DNA of 33,446 nucleotides from Gemelliphila asaccharolytica (GTDB lineage: Bacteria > Bacillota > Bacilli > Staphylococcales > Gemellaceae). The DNA is taken from positions 1-33,446 of the forward strand of contig NZ_KQ959860.1 in assembly GCF_001553005.1 (NCBI RefSeq), written 5' to 3'. Under the pieces are notes generated by a model, which was not told the DNA's origin, searched no databases, and worked only from the letters and a program-made list of their open reading frames with translations. Shown piece by piece: positions 9,019-17,346 of the stretch. Position numbers and translations under genes: made by a program. Position 1 is the stretch's first letter; the number at the start of each line of letters is the position of its first letter.

Positions 9019-9519
9019 TTATTCTTTTTTATCTTTTTGGTATATTTCTACTGTCCAGCCTTTAATTTGGCCATTTTCATCTCTAACTCCTTTGACAGCA
9101 TACTCTGTATATTTATTAGTTTCCCTCACAAGTCTTTCCATTTCTTTTTTTCCATATTCGTGGGCTTGTGCTTGAGTGTCAAAAACTTCACTGTTTTTTA
9201 CATTATTTGTTTTTTCTTCTGTATTTTCTTTGTGATTTTCTTTAGTATTTTCGTTTTTTTTATCTGATTCATTTTTTTCAGTTATAACTTGAGTATAGCC
9301 TGATTTTTTTGATTTTGTCGTTTTACTGTTATCTTTATCTTCTTTTTTATTATCTTTATCTTCTTTTTTTGTTTCGGTTGTTTCTGATGAAGAGTGTTTT
9401 TTAGGTTTTTTATCAACAGATGTAAAATGTAAAATCAATATTACAACTAATGAAAATACTATTACTCCTGCTGCTGTAGACATTAATATTCTTAAAAGTT
9501 TATCTTGCCGTTTCATCAT
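9019..9519 (-). CDS. Single-span membrane protein of unknown function, partner of a sigma factor gene
   Basis: I do not recognise this 166-residue protein. It has a short basic cytoplasmic N terminus, one membrane helix (about residues 11-32), a long low-complexity linker rich in K, E, D, S, T and N (about 36-110) that includes a seven-residue direct repeat (KKEDKDN twice, 51-64), and a compact C-terminal region (about 112-166) with TQAQAHEYGKKEMERL and GWTVEIYQ. The topology suggests an extracellular C-terminal domain held away from the membrane. AAGGAG precedes two adjacent ATG codons. It lies 35 bases behind a small sigma factor gene. It could be that sigma factor's regulator or merely a co-located gene. 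Confidence 0.75.
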   Translation of the reverse strand: MMKRQDKLLRILMSTAAGVIVFSLVVILILHFTSVDKKPKKHSSSETTETKKEDKDNKKEDKDNSKTTKSKKSGYTQVITEKNESDKKNENTKENHKENTEEKTNNVKNSEVFDTQAQAHEYGKKEMERLVRETNKYTEYAVKGVRDENGQIKGWTVEIYQKDKKE

Positions 9520-9540
9520 TTATCACTCCTTTAGTTATAT

Positions 9541-9549
9541 ATTATACCA
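9541..9549 (-). promoter_or_regulatory. Extended -10 promoter for the single-span membrane protein gene
   Basis: The minus strand reads TGGTATAAT, an extended -10 element, starting six bases beyond the sigma gene's stop codon and about 20 bases before the ATG. No good -35 is visible. It suggests the membrane protein gene can be transcribed independently of the sigma gene. Confidence 0.45.
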
Positions 9550-9554
9550 TTTAT

Positions 9555-10070
9555 TTATGAATTGTATAGTAAATTTTTATATCTCTCTTTTATATCAGCT
9601 ATGATGGTGTATCCTTTACTTTTTGAAATATTCAAATCTTTAAATATTTCTTTTTTTTCTTTTCCTTTTTCTAACATTTTTATTATCTCTATTTCTCTTT
9701 TATTAAATGTTTTTGCTAAAGATTCTCTTATTTCTATTTCTTGTATTTCTTTTGTTTTGACGCTAAATATTTTAGTGTTTTCTATCTCTTCTATATAGGA
9801 TATTTTTCTTCTATTTCTTCTTCTTAGTTCATCAATTATTTTTCTTTTCATCGTTATGTAGCTAAATCTTTGAAAATCTTTTTCTGCTATATCATTATTT
9901 TTTAGTATTAAATAACTTACTAGAAGCCCTTCTAAGCAAAAGCTGTAAAATTCATCATAGTCTTTATGTCTTATATTACATTTATACATTGCCAAGTTTA
10001 TTTTGTCTTTGTTTTCTTTTACTATTTTATTAAATTCTTCTTCTTGTTCTTTTGTTAAATTAAAATTCAT
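9555..10070 (-). CDS. Small sigma-70 family RNA polymerase sigma factor (SigH/ComX-like)
   Basis: 171 residues. A region-2-like core contains FSYITMKRKIIDELRRRNRR (about residues 68-87), the -10 recognition/core-binding helix pattern, and a region-4-like helix-turn-helix occupies the C-terminal third (FNKREIEIIKMLEKGKEKKEIFKDL, then SKSKGYTIIADIKERY). There is no region 1.1 or full region 3. Size and architecture fit the SigH/ComX group that drives competence genes in staphylococci and streptococci, or an ECF-like factor. GGAGGATGGT directly precedes the ATG. No anti-sigma factor of a known type is adjacent; the next gene is an unknown single-span membrane protein. The competence role is inference. 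Confidence 0.8.
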   Translation of the reverse strand: MNFNLTKEQEEEFNKIVKENKDKINLAMYKCNIRHKDYDEFYSFCLEGLLVSYLILKNNDIAEKDFQRFSYITMKRKIIDELRRRNRRKISYIEEIENTKIFSVKTKEIQEIEIRESLAKTFNKREIEIIKMLEKGKEKKEIFKDLNISKSKGYTIIADIKERYKNLLYNS

Positions 10071-10132
10071 ACCATCCTCCTTGAGTCTATTTTATAGTTT
10101 TTTTTGAATGTTTGATATGAATTTTGAAAGGT

Positions 10133-11029
10133 CTAGTTCTTATTAGCTTTTTTAACTTTTTTTTGAGATACTATTACTCCTATAAATAAGATTATCATTC
10201 CTAATAATTCTTTTGTTGTTAGTGTTTCTTTTAGTATTATTACTCCCCCTATCGCTCCGAATAGTGACTCTAGGCTTAATATTAGTGAAGCAGTGTGAGC
10301 TTCTACTTCTCTTTGACCTATTATTTGAAGTGTGAAAGCTACCCCGCTACACAATACTCCCAAAGCTAGAAGTTCATTTATTACTGCTAAAATGTCTTGC
10401 AAGTTTATACCTTCGTAAAAATATCCTATTGCTAAGCTCAGTATTCCTACTACTAAAAATTGCCCTATAGATAAAAGCATAGAATTTATTCTTATTGTCG
10501 CAAATGAAATTATTAATATGTGTACTGCGAATAAAAATGCACTTATTAGTATTAATAAATCTCCATATCCTAAAGTGAAATCGTCTTTTATTGATAATAA
10601 ATACAAACCTATAACTGACATTATTAATCCTATTAGGAAAAATTTATTTAATTTTTGCCCTAAAAATATTCCTATTAGTGGAACTATACAAATATACATA
10701 ACTGAGATAAATCCTGCTTTACTTGCTGTAGTGTAAGCCATTCCCATTTGTTGCACGCTCATTGCAAAAAACAAAGCTACCCCACATATAAGTGGTAATA
10801 TTATATTTTTATATTTTATTTTTTTAAAATTGTGTTTTGGATTTTGACTTTTATAAAGCGATGGAAGAGCTAAAGATATTAATATTAAAAAAATTACTGC
10901 TATGATAGCTCTTATTCCTACGGTGGTGTAAGGGCCTAAACTTTTACTGGCTACATTTTGCCAAACAAATCCAAGTCCCCAAATTATTGTTACTAATAAA
11001 AGTAAAATTTGTGATATTAACTTTCTCAT
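10133..11029 (-). CDS. EamA/DMT-superfamily transporter
   Basis: 298 residues forming two five-helix EamA repeats, ten membrane segments in all. It starts with LLLVTIIWGLGFVWQNVASKSLGPYTTVGIRA, the typical first-repeat signature (tryptophan-glycine, then arginine at the second helix). The second repeat ends with LESLFGAIGGVIILKETLT, also characteristic, and a basic tail. DMT members export or import metabolites; the substrate here cannot be told from sequence. It has a GGAGGGGG ribosome site and an unusually long leader (see separate entry). Confidence 0.9.
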   Translation of the reverse strand: MRKLISQILLLLVTIIWGLGFVWQNVASKSLGPYTTVGIRAIIAVIFLILISLALPSLYKSQNPKHNFKKIKYKNIILPLICGVALFFAMSVQQMGMAYTTASKAGFISVMYICIVPLIGIFLGQKLNKFFLIGLIMSVIGLYLLSIKDDFTLGYGDLLILISAFLFAVHILIISFATIRINSMLLSIGQFLVVGILSLAIGYFYEGINLQDILAVINELLALGVLCSGVAFTLQIIGQREVEAHTASLILSLESLFGAIGGVIILKETLTTKELLGMIILFIGVIVSQKKVKKANKN

Positions 11030-11250
11030 TTTCCCCCTCCAGTGTTTTTTTATAATAAGAAAATTTCCATTATTTCCAAGGAATTATATTTTCTTTTTTC
11101 ATTTTATAGTGAAAAATCTTCTTACTTTGTACTGGCTTACTTTTTTAAAAAATTTTTTTTTAAAGTTAACTGCCACGGTGAAAGTTTAAAAATTATTTGT
11201 TTTTTCTCTTTTAAATTGCGAATTTTCGCCTCTATTTTTTTATTTTTCAA
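11030..11250 (-). promoter_or_regulatory. Long untranslated leader of the EamA transporter gene
   Basis: If transcription begins at the extended -10 at 11256-11264, about 220 bases precede the ATG. The leader holds a perfect GCGAATTTTCGC palindrome (11217-11228), a TTTTTCA/TGAAAAA hairpin (about 11094-11115), an A/T-only hairpin around 11148-11165, and the non-AT stretch GTTAACTGCCACGGTG (11165-11180). No plausible reading frame with a ribosome site is visible. It could be a cis-regulatory RNA, but it does not match a riboswitch class I can name. Confidence 0.35.
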
Positions 11251-11255
11251 TGGAT

Positions 11256-11264
11256 ATTATAACA
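11256..11264 (-). promoter_or_regulatory. Extended -10 promoter upstream of the EamA gene
   Basis: The minus strand reads TGTTATAAT, an extended -10 match. No convincing -35 is seen at 16-18 bases upstream. It would give a roughly 220-base leader. Confidence 0.45.
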
Positions 11265-11350
11265 CTTTTGATTAAGTTTAGCTATTATAATAAAAATATC
11301 TATGTATAAAATATTATTTTAATTTTTTTTACTATTTTTTGTTTTTCAAA

Positions 11351-11401
11351 GAAAAAAAAGACCTCATTTTTTTAGATTCTTTTGGTCTAATTTTAGAGGT
11401 C
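11351..11401 (-). terminator. Rho-independent terminator after the ABC transporter operon
   Basis: GACCTC (11360-11365) pairs with GAGGTC (11396-11401), with an inner TAGA/TCTA pairing. On the minus strand a run of eight U residues follows. It lies 35 bases downstream of the ABC permease stop codon. Confidence 0.85.
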
Positions 11402-11435
11402 AATTTAAATAATATTTTCTTTTTAGGTAACTAAA

Positions 11436-12653
11436 TTATTTTTTTCTGATAAGTTTAAAGAAACTTGATTTTTTCCCATAGTGAAGTGTGGCATTTCTAA
11501 ATACTCTAATAGAAATAAAGGCTATTATTACTGTCGCTATTAATAAGATAAGATATGATATTATTAATTCGGCAAAATTTATATCTATAATAGCAAAGCG
11601 TGTTGGCATAACAAAATATGATGTTAATGGGAATAATGATAATATTTCTGATAATTTGCTTTTCCCTGGATTGTTAATTACTGTTATGTTTAGGAAGAAT
11701 GCTATTATAAATATTATCATTGGCAAAGTGATTACTGTATTTATTTCTTCTAGTTTGCTTACTAGGGATGCACATGATGCAAATAAAAACATTAGCATTA
11801 TAAATCCTGTAAGTGAGAATATTAACCAAACTAATAAAATTTTTGTATCTATAGTATATAGCATCATTTTTAATCCTTCAGCGTAGTTTTTTGCATTTAT
11901 TTTTAATCCTACAAGCAAGGATAATATTATTAACAAAATTTCCATTATTGCAACTGAGGAGTATGCTAATACTTTTCCTACTATTAAAATTTTAGGTTTT
12001 ACTGTTACTATTAATAGTTCCATAGCTCTATTGGTTTTTTCTCTGGCTACGTTTGTTGCTAAAATACTACCAAACATGATGACTGTCATATACATGATAA
12101 AACTTCCTGCATAGATAAATCCGCTCATAAATGCTCGTTTTTCTAAACTTCCAGAGTCTACCGATATTTCTTCTATTTTTGGCATATTATTTTCTATTGT
12201 TTTTATATCGTTATAGTTCAAACCTTTTTGGGAGAAGTAATAGTTTTTTAGTTGGTATTCAAATACTTTTTTATATTCATTTTCTCCATTTATTAGCGAT
12301 GCTGATTTTGATAGGTATTGCCATTTATCTTTTTCTATTACTACCGCTTCTTTTATTTTTTCGTTTTTAATATCTTCTTCTAACTTACTTTTGTCTTGAT
12401 ATTCTTTTGCTTCTTTTAAGGCACCTTTATCAAATTTTATATTTTGGTCTTTTATTAAATATGCACTTTTAGAAAAATTAGGATTAGAGTCTGATGAAAA
12501 TAGTTTTGCCACTGCTCCATTCCCGCTTCCTATATTAGGAATAAATGTTACCGTGAATGCTATAATTATGTATATAAGCATCATAATAATTGTTGATTTT
12601 CTTTTTGCAAATTCTTTTAATTCAAATGAAAAGACGGTAAATAGTTTACTCAT
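11436..12653 (-). CDS. ABC-2 type transporter permease (NatB/YhaP-like)
   Basis: About 405 residues. One membrane helix lies near the N terminus (about residues 20-40), followed by a large extracytoplasmic domain (to about residue 170) and then five or six membrane helices (about 175-395) with the ABC-2 feature NVAREKTNRAMELLIVTVKP. This is the architecture of NatB/YhaP, the permease half of Na+ or drug exporters in Bacillus. An in-frame GTG at 12662 lies upstream, but the ATG at 12653 has an AGGTGA ribosome site and overlaps the end of the ATPase gene by eight bases (ATGAGTAA), so I prefer it. The substrate is unknown. Confidence 0.88.
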   Translation of the reverse strand: MSKLFTVFSFELKEFAKRKSTIIMMLIYIIIAFTVTFIPNIGSGNGAVAKLFSSDSNPNFSKSAYLIKDQNIKFDKGALKEAKEYQDKSKLEEDIKNEKIKEAVVIEKDKWQYLSKSASLINGENEYKKVFEYQLKNYYFSQKGLNYNDIKTIENNMPKIEEISVDSGSLEKRAFMSGFIYAGSFIMYMTVIMFGSILATNVAREKTNRAMELLIVTVKPKILIVGKVLAYSSVAIMEILLIILSLLVGLKINAKNYAEGLKMMLYTIDTKILLVWLIFSLTGFIMLMFLFASCASLVSKLEEINTVITLPMIIFIIAFFLNITVINNPGKSKLSEILSLFPLTSYFVMPTRFAIIDINFAELIISYLILLIATVIIAFISIRVFRNATLHYGKKSSFFKLIRKK

Positions 12654-13557
12654 TATTTTCACCTACCGTTTCTATAAATATTTTTTCTAAACTAGGTTTG
12701 AAAAGGGTAAATTCTTCAATGTCAAGGTTTTCTTTTTCTAAGTATTTTAATAATTCTCTTTTTTCACTTTTATCTTCAAATTTAAGTAATACTCCTTCTT
12801 TTTCTAATGAATATTCTATATTTAAAGGAGTTTTTTCTAATTGTTCTTTTAATTTTTCATCTTCTATGTTTGCAACCTTTAAAATCATTTTTTTATGACT
12901 ACGTTCTTTTTTTATTTCGTCAAGTCTGCCACTTAAAAGGATTTTCCCTTTTTCTAAAATATTTATATTTTCACAGAAATCTTCTACTACTGGCATTTGG
13001 TGTGATGAAAATATTACAAGTTTGCCTCTTTTTACGAAATCTTGTATTATTTCTTTTAATTTTCCTACATTTATTGGGTCTAGCCCGCTGAATGGTTCGT
13101 CTAAAATTAATATATCAGGATCGTTTATTACTGCTTGAATTATTTGAATTTTTTGAGCATTTCCTTTAGATAAAGTTTTTAATTTTTTTTTGCTTTCTTT
13201 TATGTCAAAAAATTTTAAATATTTTTTTGCACTTTCTATTGCTTCTTTTTTGCTCATTCCTTTTAACCGTCCAAAATAGGAGAGTTGAGTTACTAATCCA
13301 ACTCCGTCGTACATTCCTCTTTCTTCTGGTAAGTATCCTATCTTGATTTTTGTTAAATCTATTTTTTCTCCATCTAACAAAATATCTCCTTTATCTTGTT
13401 TAAATATATTTAATAGTAGTCTAAAACTTGTAGTTTTCCCGCTTCCATTTCGTCCAAGGTAAGCATTTAGCTTCCCACTTTCAGCTTTAAAGCTTACTCC
13501 TTTTAGCACTTCTTTATCTTGAAAACTTTTATAAACATTTTTAAATTCTAAAAGCAT
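12646..13557 (-). CDS. ABC transporter ATP-binding protein (NatA/YhaQ-like)
   Basis: 303 residues. Walker A is GRNGSGKT (35-42), the signature motif LSKGNAQKIQ (129-138), and Walker B ILILDEP (149-155), followed by the D-loop SGLDP. The LSKGN form of the signature is typical of the YhaQ/NatA exporters rather than of importers. A C-terminal extension of about 90 residues (220-303) is common in this group. AAGGAG precedes the ATG, with a TTGTAA/TATAAT promoter just upstream, so this gene starts a two-gene operon with the permease. Confidence 0.93.
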   Translation of the reverse strand: MLLEFKNVYKSFQDKEVLKGVSFKAESGKLNAYLGRNGSGKTTSFRLLLNIFKQDKGDILLDGEKIDLTKIKIGYLPEERGMYDGVGLVTQLSYFGRLKGMSKKEAIESAKKYLKFFDIKESKKKLKTLSKGNAQKIQIIQAVINDPDILILDEPFSGLDPINVGKLKEIIQDFVKRGKLVIFSSHQMPVVEDFCENINILEKGKILLSGRLDEIKKERSHKKMILKVANIEDEKLKEQLEKTPLNIEYSLEKEGVLLKFEDKSEKRELLKYLEKENLDIEEFTLFKPSLEKIFIETVGENNE

Positions 13558-13586
13558 ATATTTCTCCTTTCATTAATTTTTTCTCT

Positions 13587-13615
13587 ATTATATAATTAAA
13601 TAATTATTTTTACAA
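13587..13615 (-). promoter_or_regulatory. SigmaA-type promoter of the NatA/NatB-like operon
   Basis: On the minus strand, TTGTAA (13615-13610) and TATAAT (13592-13587) are separated by 17 bases. The start codon lies 30 bases downstream of the -10. Confidence 0.65.
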
Positions 13616-13723
13616 TAATATTTTAGTTTTAAATATTTTGGTTCTATAAATTTATTGTAAATTATTATTTTAGAATTTAAATTTTTTCTTTACTTTTATC
13701 TTTGTCTACTGAGGATTTATCAT

Positions 13724-13758
13724 AAAAAAATATTCAAGCTAATTATTAAAGCTTGAAT
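13724..13758 (-). terminator. Rho-independent terminator after the YbaK-family gene
   Basis: ATTCAAGCT (13732-13740) pairs perfectly with AGCTTGAAT (13750-13758), leaving a 9-base loop. On the minus strand a run of U follows. It ends the capD / GtrA-fusion / ybaK transcript. Confidence 0.88.
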
Positions 13759-13774
13759 ACTTTTAAATTTATTT

Positions 13775-14260
13775 TTATTTGGCTATATCATATATTTTAG
13801 CATCTATTAAATCTACTAAAATTTTTGGTTCTATTTCTATTTGGTTTCCTACTTTTCCTGCTGAAACAATTATTTTTTCTACATCTAAGCATTTTTTATC
13901 TACTATTGTTGGGAAAACTTTTTTCATACAAAAAGGAGAACATCCTCCTTTTATATATCCTGTAACTTTTGTTAAGTCTTTTAAAGGACTCATAGTTAAG
14001 GATTTTACGCCAAAATTTTTAGCTAATTTTTTAAAGTCAATACTGTCTTCACTCATTAGTACCGCTACAAAATAATTTCCTTTTAAATCTGTTGTTAAAA
14101 TAGTTTTAAAGATTTGTTTTGGATTTTTTTTAATTATTTCTGCTACCCCTACTCCTGTTTTTGCTTCTTTGCCTTTTGGATCAAAGGAGTAGTGCGTGTA
14201 ACTGGCATTATGTTCATCTAAAAGTCGCATTGCATTAGTTTTTATCTCTTTTTTTTTCAT
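13775..14260 (-). CDS. ybaK: Cys-tRNA(Pro)/Cys-tRNA(Cys) deacylase, YbaK/EbsC family
   Basis: A trans-editing enzyme that hydrolyses mischarged Cys-tRNA(Pro). The 161 residues have the YbaK fold signature: KTNAMRLLDEHNASY at the N terminus, the conserved lysine in QIFKTILT, and the substrate loop GYIKGGCSPFCMKK. The usual sequence at that loop is GGxSPxGxKK; here the second glycine is cysteine (FCMKK), a small departure. An in-frame ATG at 14287 exists, but the ATG at 14260 has AAGGAG six bases upstream and is preferred. It overlaps the upstream fusion gene by 26 bases, so translation is coupled. Confidence 0.92.
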   Translation of the reverse strand: MKKKEIKTNAMRLLDEHNASYTHYSFDPKGKEAKTGVGVAEIIKKNPKQIFKTILTTDLKGNYFVAVLMSEDSIDFKKLAKNFGVKSLTMSPLKDLTKVTGYIKGGCSPFCMKKVFPTIVDKKCLDVEKIIVSAGKVGNQIEIEPKILVDLIDAKIYDIAK

Positions 14261-15299
14261 ATTTCTCCTTACTATATCTAAAAACATAAATGTTAAATAT
14301 GCTATATGTTAGTATATAAATCAAAAAGTCTATTATTATTTTTGCTATAACTATATTTATATTAGATACTAAAAATAATAGATATATCACCATCAGCGAA
14401 ATAAATGTTTTTAAAAATGTTAATACTATATATCTTGGCAAAGTATTTTTTTTCTGTTTTCTTTCTTTTTTATTGATGTAAAAGTGAATAAAACTTCCTA
14501 TTATTCTTGCTAAAAAGGTGCTTATAAATAAACTTGCCCCTTCTTCTCCTATCCCTAAAAATAAAGATACTATGAATAATATCCTAAATAGGTTTATATC
14601 TACTAGGTAGCTTAAAAAACTTATTTTAGAGTAACTGTAAAAGTCTTCTAGGATTACATTTATTTTTTTTATTTCTTCTAAGTAGTTTTTTTTCTTTTCT
14701 TTTATATTGTCTAAAAATACTTCTTCTACTGGTAAATTGTTTTTTACTATGTTTACTAGCATTCTTTGGTAAAAATAGTTGTCTTTTTTTATATCTATTG
14801 CTATAGGTGTGTGTTTGATAGGCATAAATATTATGTCTTTGTCTATGCTTTTTATTTTTTTTAAGTGAAAGAAATTAAATATATATGTTTTTATATTGTC
14901 TAAAATAGTAATGTCGCTTGTTTTTGATACTAATATTACTTGTTCTTTTTCTTCATTTACTATTTCTGTGATGTCTGCTATAGAGGTAGTAGCATCTGAT
15001 AGAAAAATTACATTTGTGAAATTTTTTTGATAGTTTTTTGTTATTATTGTATTGACTGCTATTTTAAATGCCAAGGCGTCATTCATTTCTTTGGCTAATT
15101 TTTCTATTTTGATTTCCTGGCTTTTGCTAAGAATATTAATGTTATATTTGTCTTCTATAGATCTTTCATTTATGCTTTTTTCTAGCAATAGTAAGATATA
15201 ATATCCTTGCTGTATTAAACTATCTGTATATTCTATTAAGTTGTTAGTATTTTTTACTTTTAATATTATTAGAGTGTTATTTTGTGCTATCTTTTCCAT
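14235..15299 (-). CDS. Degenerate GT2-like domain fused to a GtrA-like membrane domain
   Basis: 354 residues. The N-terminal 215 or so residues follow the layout of DPM1-like family-2 glycosyltransferases, but the key residues are missing. Where an active enzyme has an IPAYNE-like opening there is ILKVKNTNN, and where DADGQ should be there is FLSDATTS (about 99-106). The C-terminal part (about 225-345) has four hydrophobic helices with FLARIIGSFIHFYINKKE, resembling GtrA flippase-like proteins. GT2-GtrA pairs normally transfer sugars from undecaprenyl phosphate to envelope polymers; this one may be a non-catalytic transporter or scaffold. It overlaps capD by 23 bases and lacks a strong ribosome site, so coupling is likely. 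Confidence 0.7.
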   Translation of the reverse strand: MEKIAQNNTLIILKVKNTNNLIEYTDSLIQQGYYILLLLEKSINERSIEDKYNINILSKSQEIKIEKLAKEMNDALAFKIAVNTIITKNYQKNFTNVIFLSDATTSIADITEIVNEEKEQVILVSKTSDITILDNIKTYIFNFFHLKKIKSIDKDIIFMPIKHTPIAIDIKKDNYFYQRMLVNIVKNNLPVEEVFLDNIKEKKKNYLEEIKKINVILEDFYSYSKISFLSYLVDINLFRILFIVSLFLGIGEEGASLFISTFLARIIGSFIHFYINKKERKQKKNTLPRYIVLTFLKTFISLMVIYLLFLVSNINIVIAKIIIDFLIYILTYSIFNIYVFRYSKEKYEKKRDKN

Positions 15300-17166
15300 T
15301 GTAATATTTTACCAGTTCAAATAAATAATTTCTTACATCTTCTTGAGAACCTTTTTCTAATAGTTCTTTGAATTTTTCTAATTTTTCGTTTAATTTATCT
15401 TCGTCTATGTCTAAAGTTGTGTTTTTAAATATCATTTTATTAGCTGTTTTTTCGCTGTTTTCATAGTCTAACACAAGTTCTTCATACATTTTTTCTCCAG
15501 GTCTTAATCCTATTTCTTTTATATCTATGTCTTTATATGGTGTAAATCCTGATAGTTTTATTAAGTTTAGGGCTAAGTCCATTATTTTTACAGGTTCTCC
15601 CATGTCTAATAAGAATATTTCTCCACTTTTTGCATAGTATCCTGCCTGAAGTACCAGTTGTGCTGCTTCTGGGATTGTCATAAAGTATCTTATTATATTT
15701 TTATGAGTTAATGTTAGGGGACCGCCTTTTTTTATTTGTTCTTTAAAGATTGGTATTACTGATCCACTAGATCCTAAGACATTTCCAAAGCGTACTGCTG
15801 CAAATTTTGTTTTGTATTTGTCTTTTTTAGATTGTAGTATTATCTCTGTTAATCTTTTTGAAGCTCCCATTGCATTTGTTGGATTTACTGCTTTATCTGT
15901 TGATATCATTATGAATCGTTCAACGCCTTTTTCTATAGATACTTCCATGACATTTTTTGTTCCAAAGACATTATTTTTTATTGCTTCTTTTGGTCTTCTT
16001 TCCATTAGTGGCACGTGTTTATGCGCTGCTGCGTGGAAAACTACATCTGGTTTATATTCATCAAATAGGTGTCTTAGTGCTTCTTTATCTCTTATACTTA
16101 CTATTTCTGAAATATATTTTACGTCTTTATATTCTTCTTCTTCACTTCTTTTAAAGTCAAAATCTCTTTCTAGCATATATAATGAGTTTTCGTTGACGTC
16201 CATTAAGACTAAATTTTTAGGTTTAAAGGTGAATACTTCTCTTGCTATCTGGCTTCCTATTGAGCCTCCTGCTCCCGTTATTAGAATATTTTTACCTTTT
16301 ATATAAGATTTTATTTCGTCTTTTTTGAGTTTTATTTCTCCTCTTCCTAATAAGTCTTCTATTGATACGTCATTTATGTGTTTTGTTATATTTTTTTCAT
16401 CAAGTAGTGCTAAACCTGGATTCATTATTTTCACTTGTACGTTTGAGCAGTTTCTTAATATTTCTAATATTCTATTTTTATCATATTGTGATATTGAAGG
16501 TATTGCTAAAAATACCATTTCTACACCATATTTTTCTATTATTTCTTTTAGGTCTTCTGTTGTTCCTAAAACTCTAAGCCCACTTATTGTTGTGTTAGTT
16601 CTTTTGTCATCTACTAGCCCAACAAGGTTAGCTTTAAAGCGATTGTTTTTGTTAAGTTCTTTTAGAAGTAAATATCCTGCATCTCCTGCTCCAATTATTA
16701 GGGTGTTTTTGTAGCCCATTCTATTTCTTTTTAATTTGGATGTTTCTTGAATTGCTCTGTATAGTATTCTGACAAACATCATTCCTGCAATTATGCTCAT
16801 TGGGGCAAAAAGTGAAAATCTTAAGTTTGAAAATGTTCTTGGAAATAAAAAGTCATATATGATTATACAAATAAAGTTTGAAATAATGACTGAAAGACAA
16901 ATATTTATTATTTCTTTTACTCCTAAGTATGACCATAATGCTCTATTTATTTTTGCTATTTTGAATGCTATAAAATATATTACTACTGATATTAGTATGA
17001 AATATATTAATTTATCTCCATAATATGCTATCATATGTGGAATATACATTGACCTGTCTAAAAACATAGCTATCATTGTGGATAGTGCTACTATTAACAT
17101 ATCTATTAGCATTATTATTTCAAATCTGTAATTTAGGTAAATTTTTGAATTATATACTTTTTCCAT
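15277..17166 (-). CDS. Membrane-bound UDP-sugar 4,6-dehydratase, CapD/WbpM/FlaA1-type
   Basis: 629 residues. Four membrane helices (about 15-35, 52-70, 86-106, 118-136) are followed by a CoA-binding-like Rossmann domain with IIGAGDAG (157-164), then an extended SDR domain with TGAGGSIG (297-304). The catalytic stretch is STDKAVNPTNAMGASKR (422-438), in which methionine replaces the usual SDR tyrosine, as in WbpM/CapD. The family converts UDP-GlcNAc to a 4-keto-6-deoxy sugar, feeding capsule, teichoic or glycan synthesis. GGAG precedes the ATG and a good promoter lies upstream. It heads the three-gene capD / GtrA-fusion / ybaK operon. No glycosyltransferase cluster accompanies it. Confidence 0.93.
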   Translation of the reverse strand: MEKVYNSKIYLNYRFEIIMLIDMLIVALSTMIAMFLDRSMYIPHMIAYYGDKLIYFILISVVIYFIAFKIAKINRALWSYLGVKEIINICLSVIISNFICIIIYDFLFPRTFSNLRFSLFAPMSIIAGMMFVRILYRAIQETSKLKRNRMGYKNTLIIGAGDAGYLLLKELNKNNRFKANLVGLVDDKRTNTTISGLRVLGTTEDLKEIIEKYGVEMVFLAIPSISQYDKNRILEILRNCSNVQVKIMNPGLALLDEKNITKHINDVSIEDLLGRGEIKLKKDEIKSYIKGKNILITGAGGSIGSQIAREVFTFKPKNLVLMDVNENSLYMLERDFDFKRSEEEEYKDVKYISEIVSIRDKEALRHLFDEYKPDVVFHAAAHKHVPLMERRPKEAIKNNVFGTKNVMEVSIEKGVERFIMISTDKAVNPTNAMGASKRLTEIILQSKKDKYKTKFAAVRFGNVLGSSGSVIPIFKEQIKKGGPLTLTHKNIIRYFMTIPEAAQLVLQAGYYAKSGEIFLLDMGEPVKIMDLALNLIKLSGFTPYKDIDIKEIGLRPGEKMYEELVLDYENSEKTANKMIFKNTTLDIDEDKLNEKLEKFKELLEKGSQEDVRNYLFELVKYYNGKDSTK

Positions 17167-17191
17167 AACTTCTCCGTTCCTTTTATACTTA

Positions 17192-17220
17192 ATTTTATCA
17201 CGAAAAATCTAGCTTTACAA
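17192..17220 (-). promoter_or_regulatory. SigmaA-type promoter of the capD-like operon
   Basis: On the minus strand, TTGTAA (17220-17215) and TAAAAT (17197-17192) are separated by 17 bases. TG one base before the -10 (TGATAAAAT) gives an extended -10. The start codon is about 25 bases downstream. Confidence 0.7.
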
Positions 17221-17276
17221 ATCTATCTTTTTTTGTTTTTACAAATTTTTTAAAAATATAATTTCTTGAAAAATAT

Positions 17277-17314
17277 AAAAAAGAACCTTAATTCTTGAAG
17301 ATATTAAGGTTCTT
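17277..17314 (-). terminator. Rho-independent terminator after the GATE-domain gene
   Basis: AAGAACCTTAAT (17281-17292) pairs perfectly over 12 bases with ATTAAGGTTCTT (17303-17314). The minus strand continues into a U-rich stretch. It separates the GATE-domain gene from the capD promoter. Confidence 0.9.
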
Positions 17315-17346
17315 TTGAACTTAGATTGGATAGGTTTTAAAATATT

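Noticed and set aside
11030..11250. Lysine riboswitch in the EamA leader
   Set aside because: The first bases (AUAGAGGCG) recall the lysine element, but the other conserved segments are absent.
11042..11275. Plus-strand 77-codon open frame
   Set aside because: No ribosome site, composition of random AT-rich sequence, and it lies in the EamA leader.
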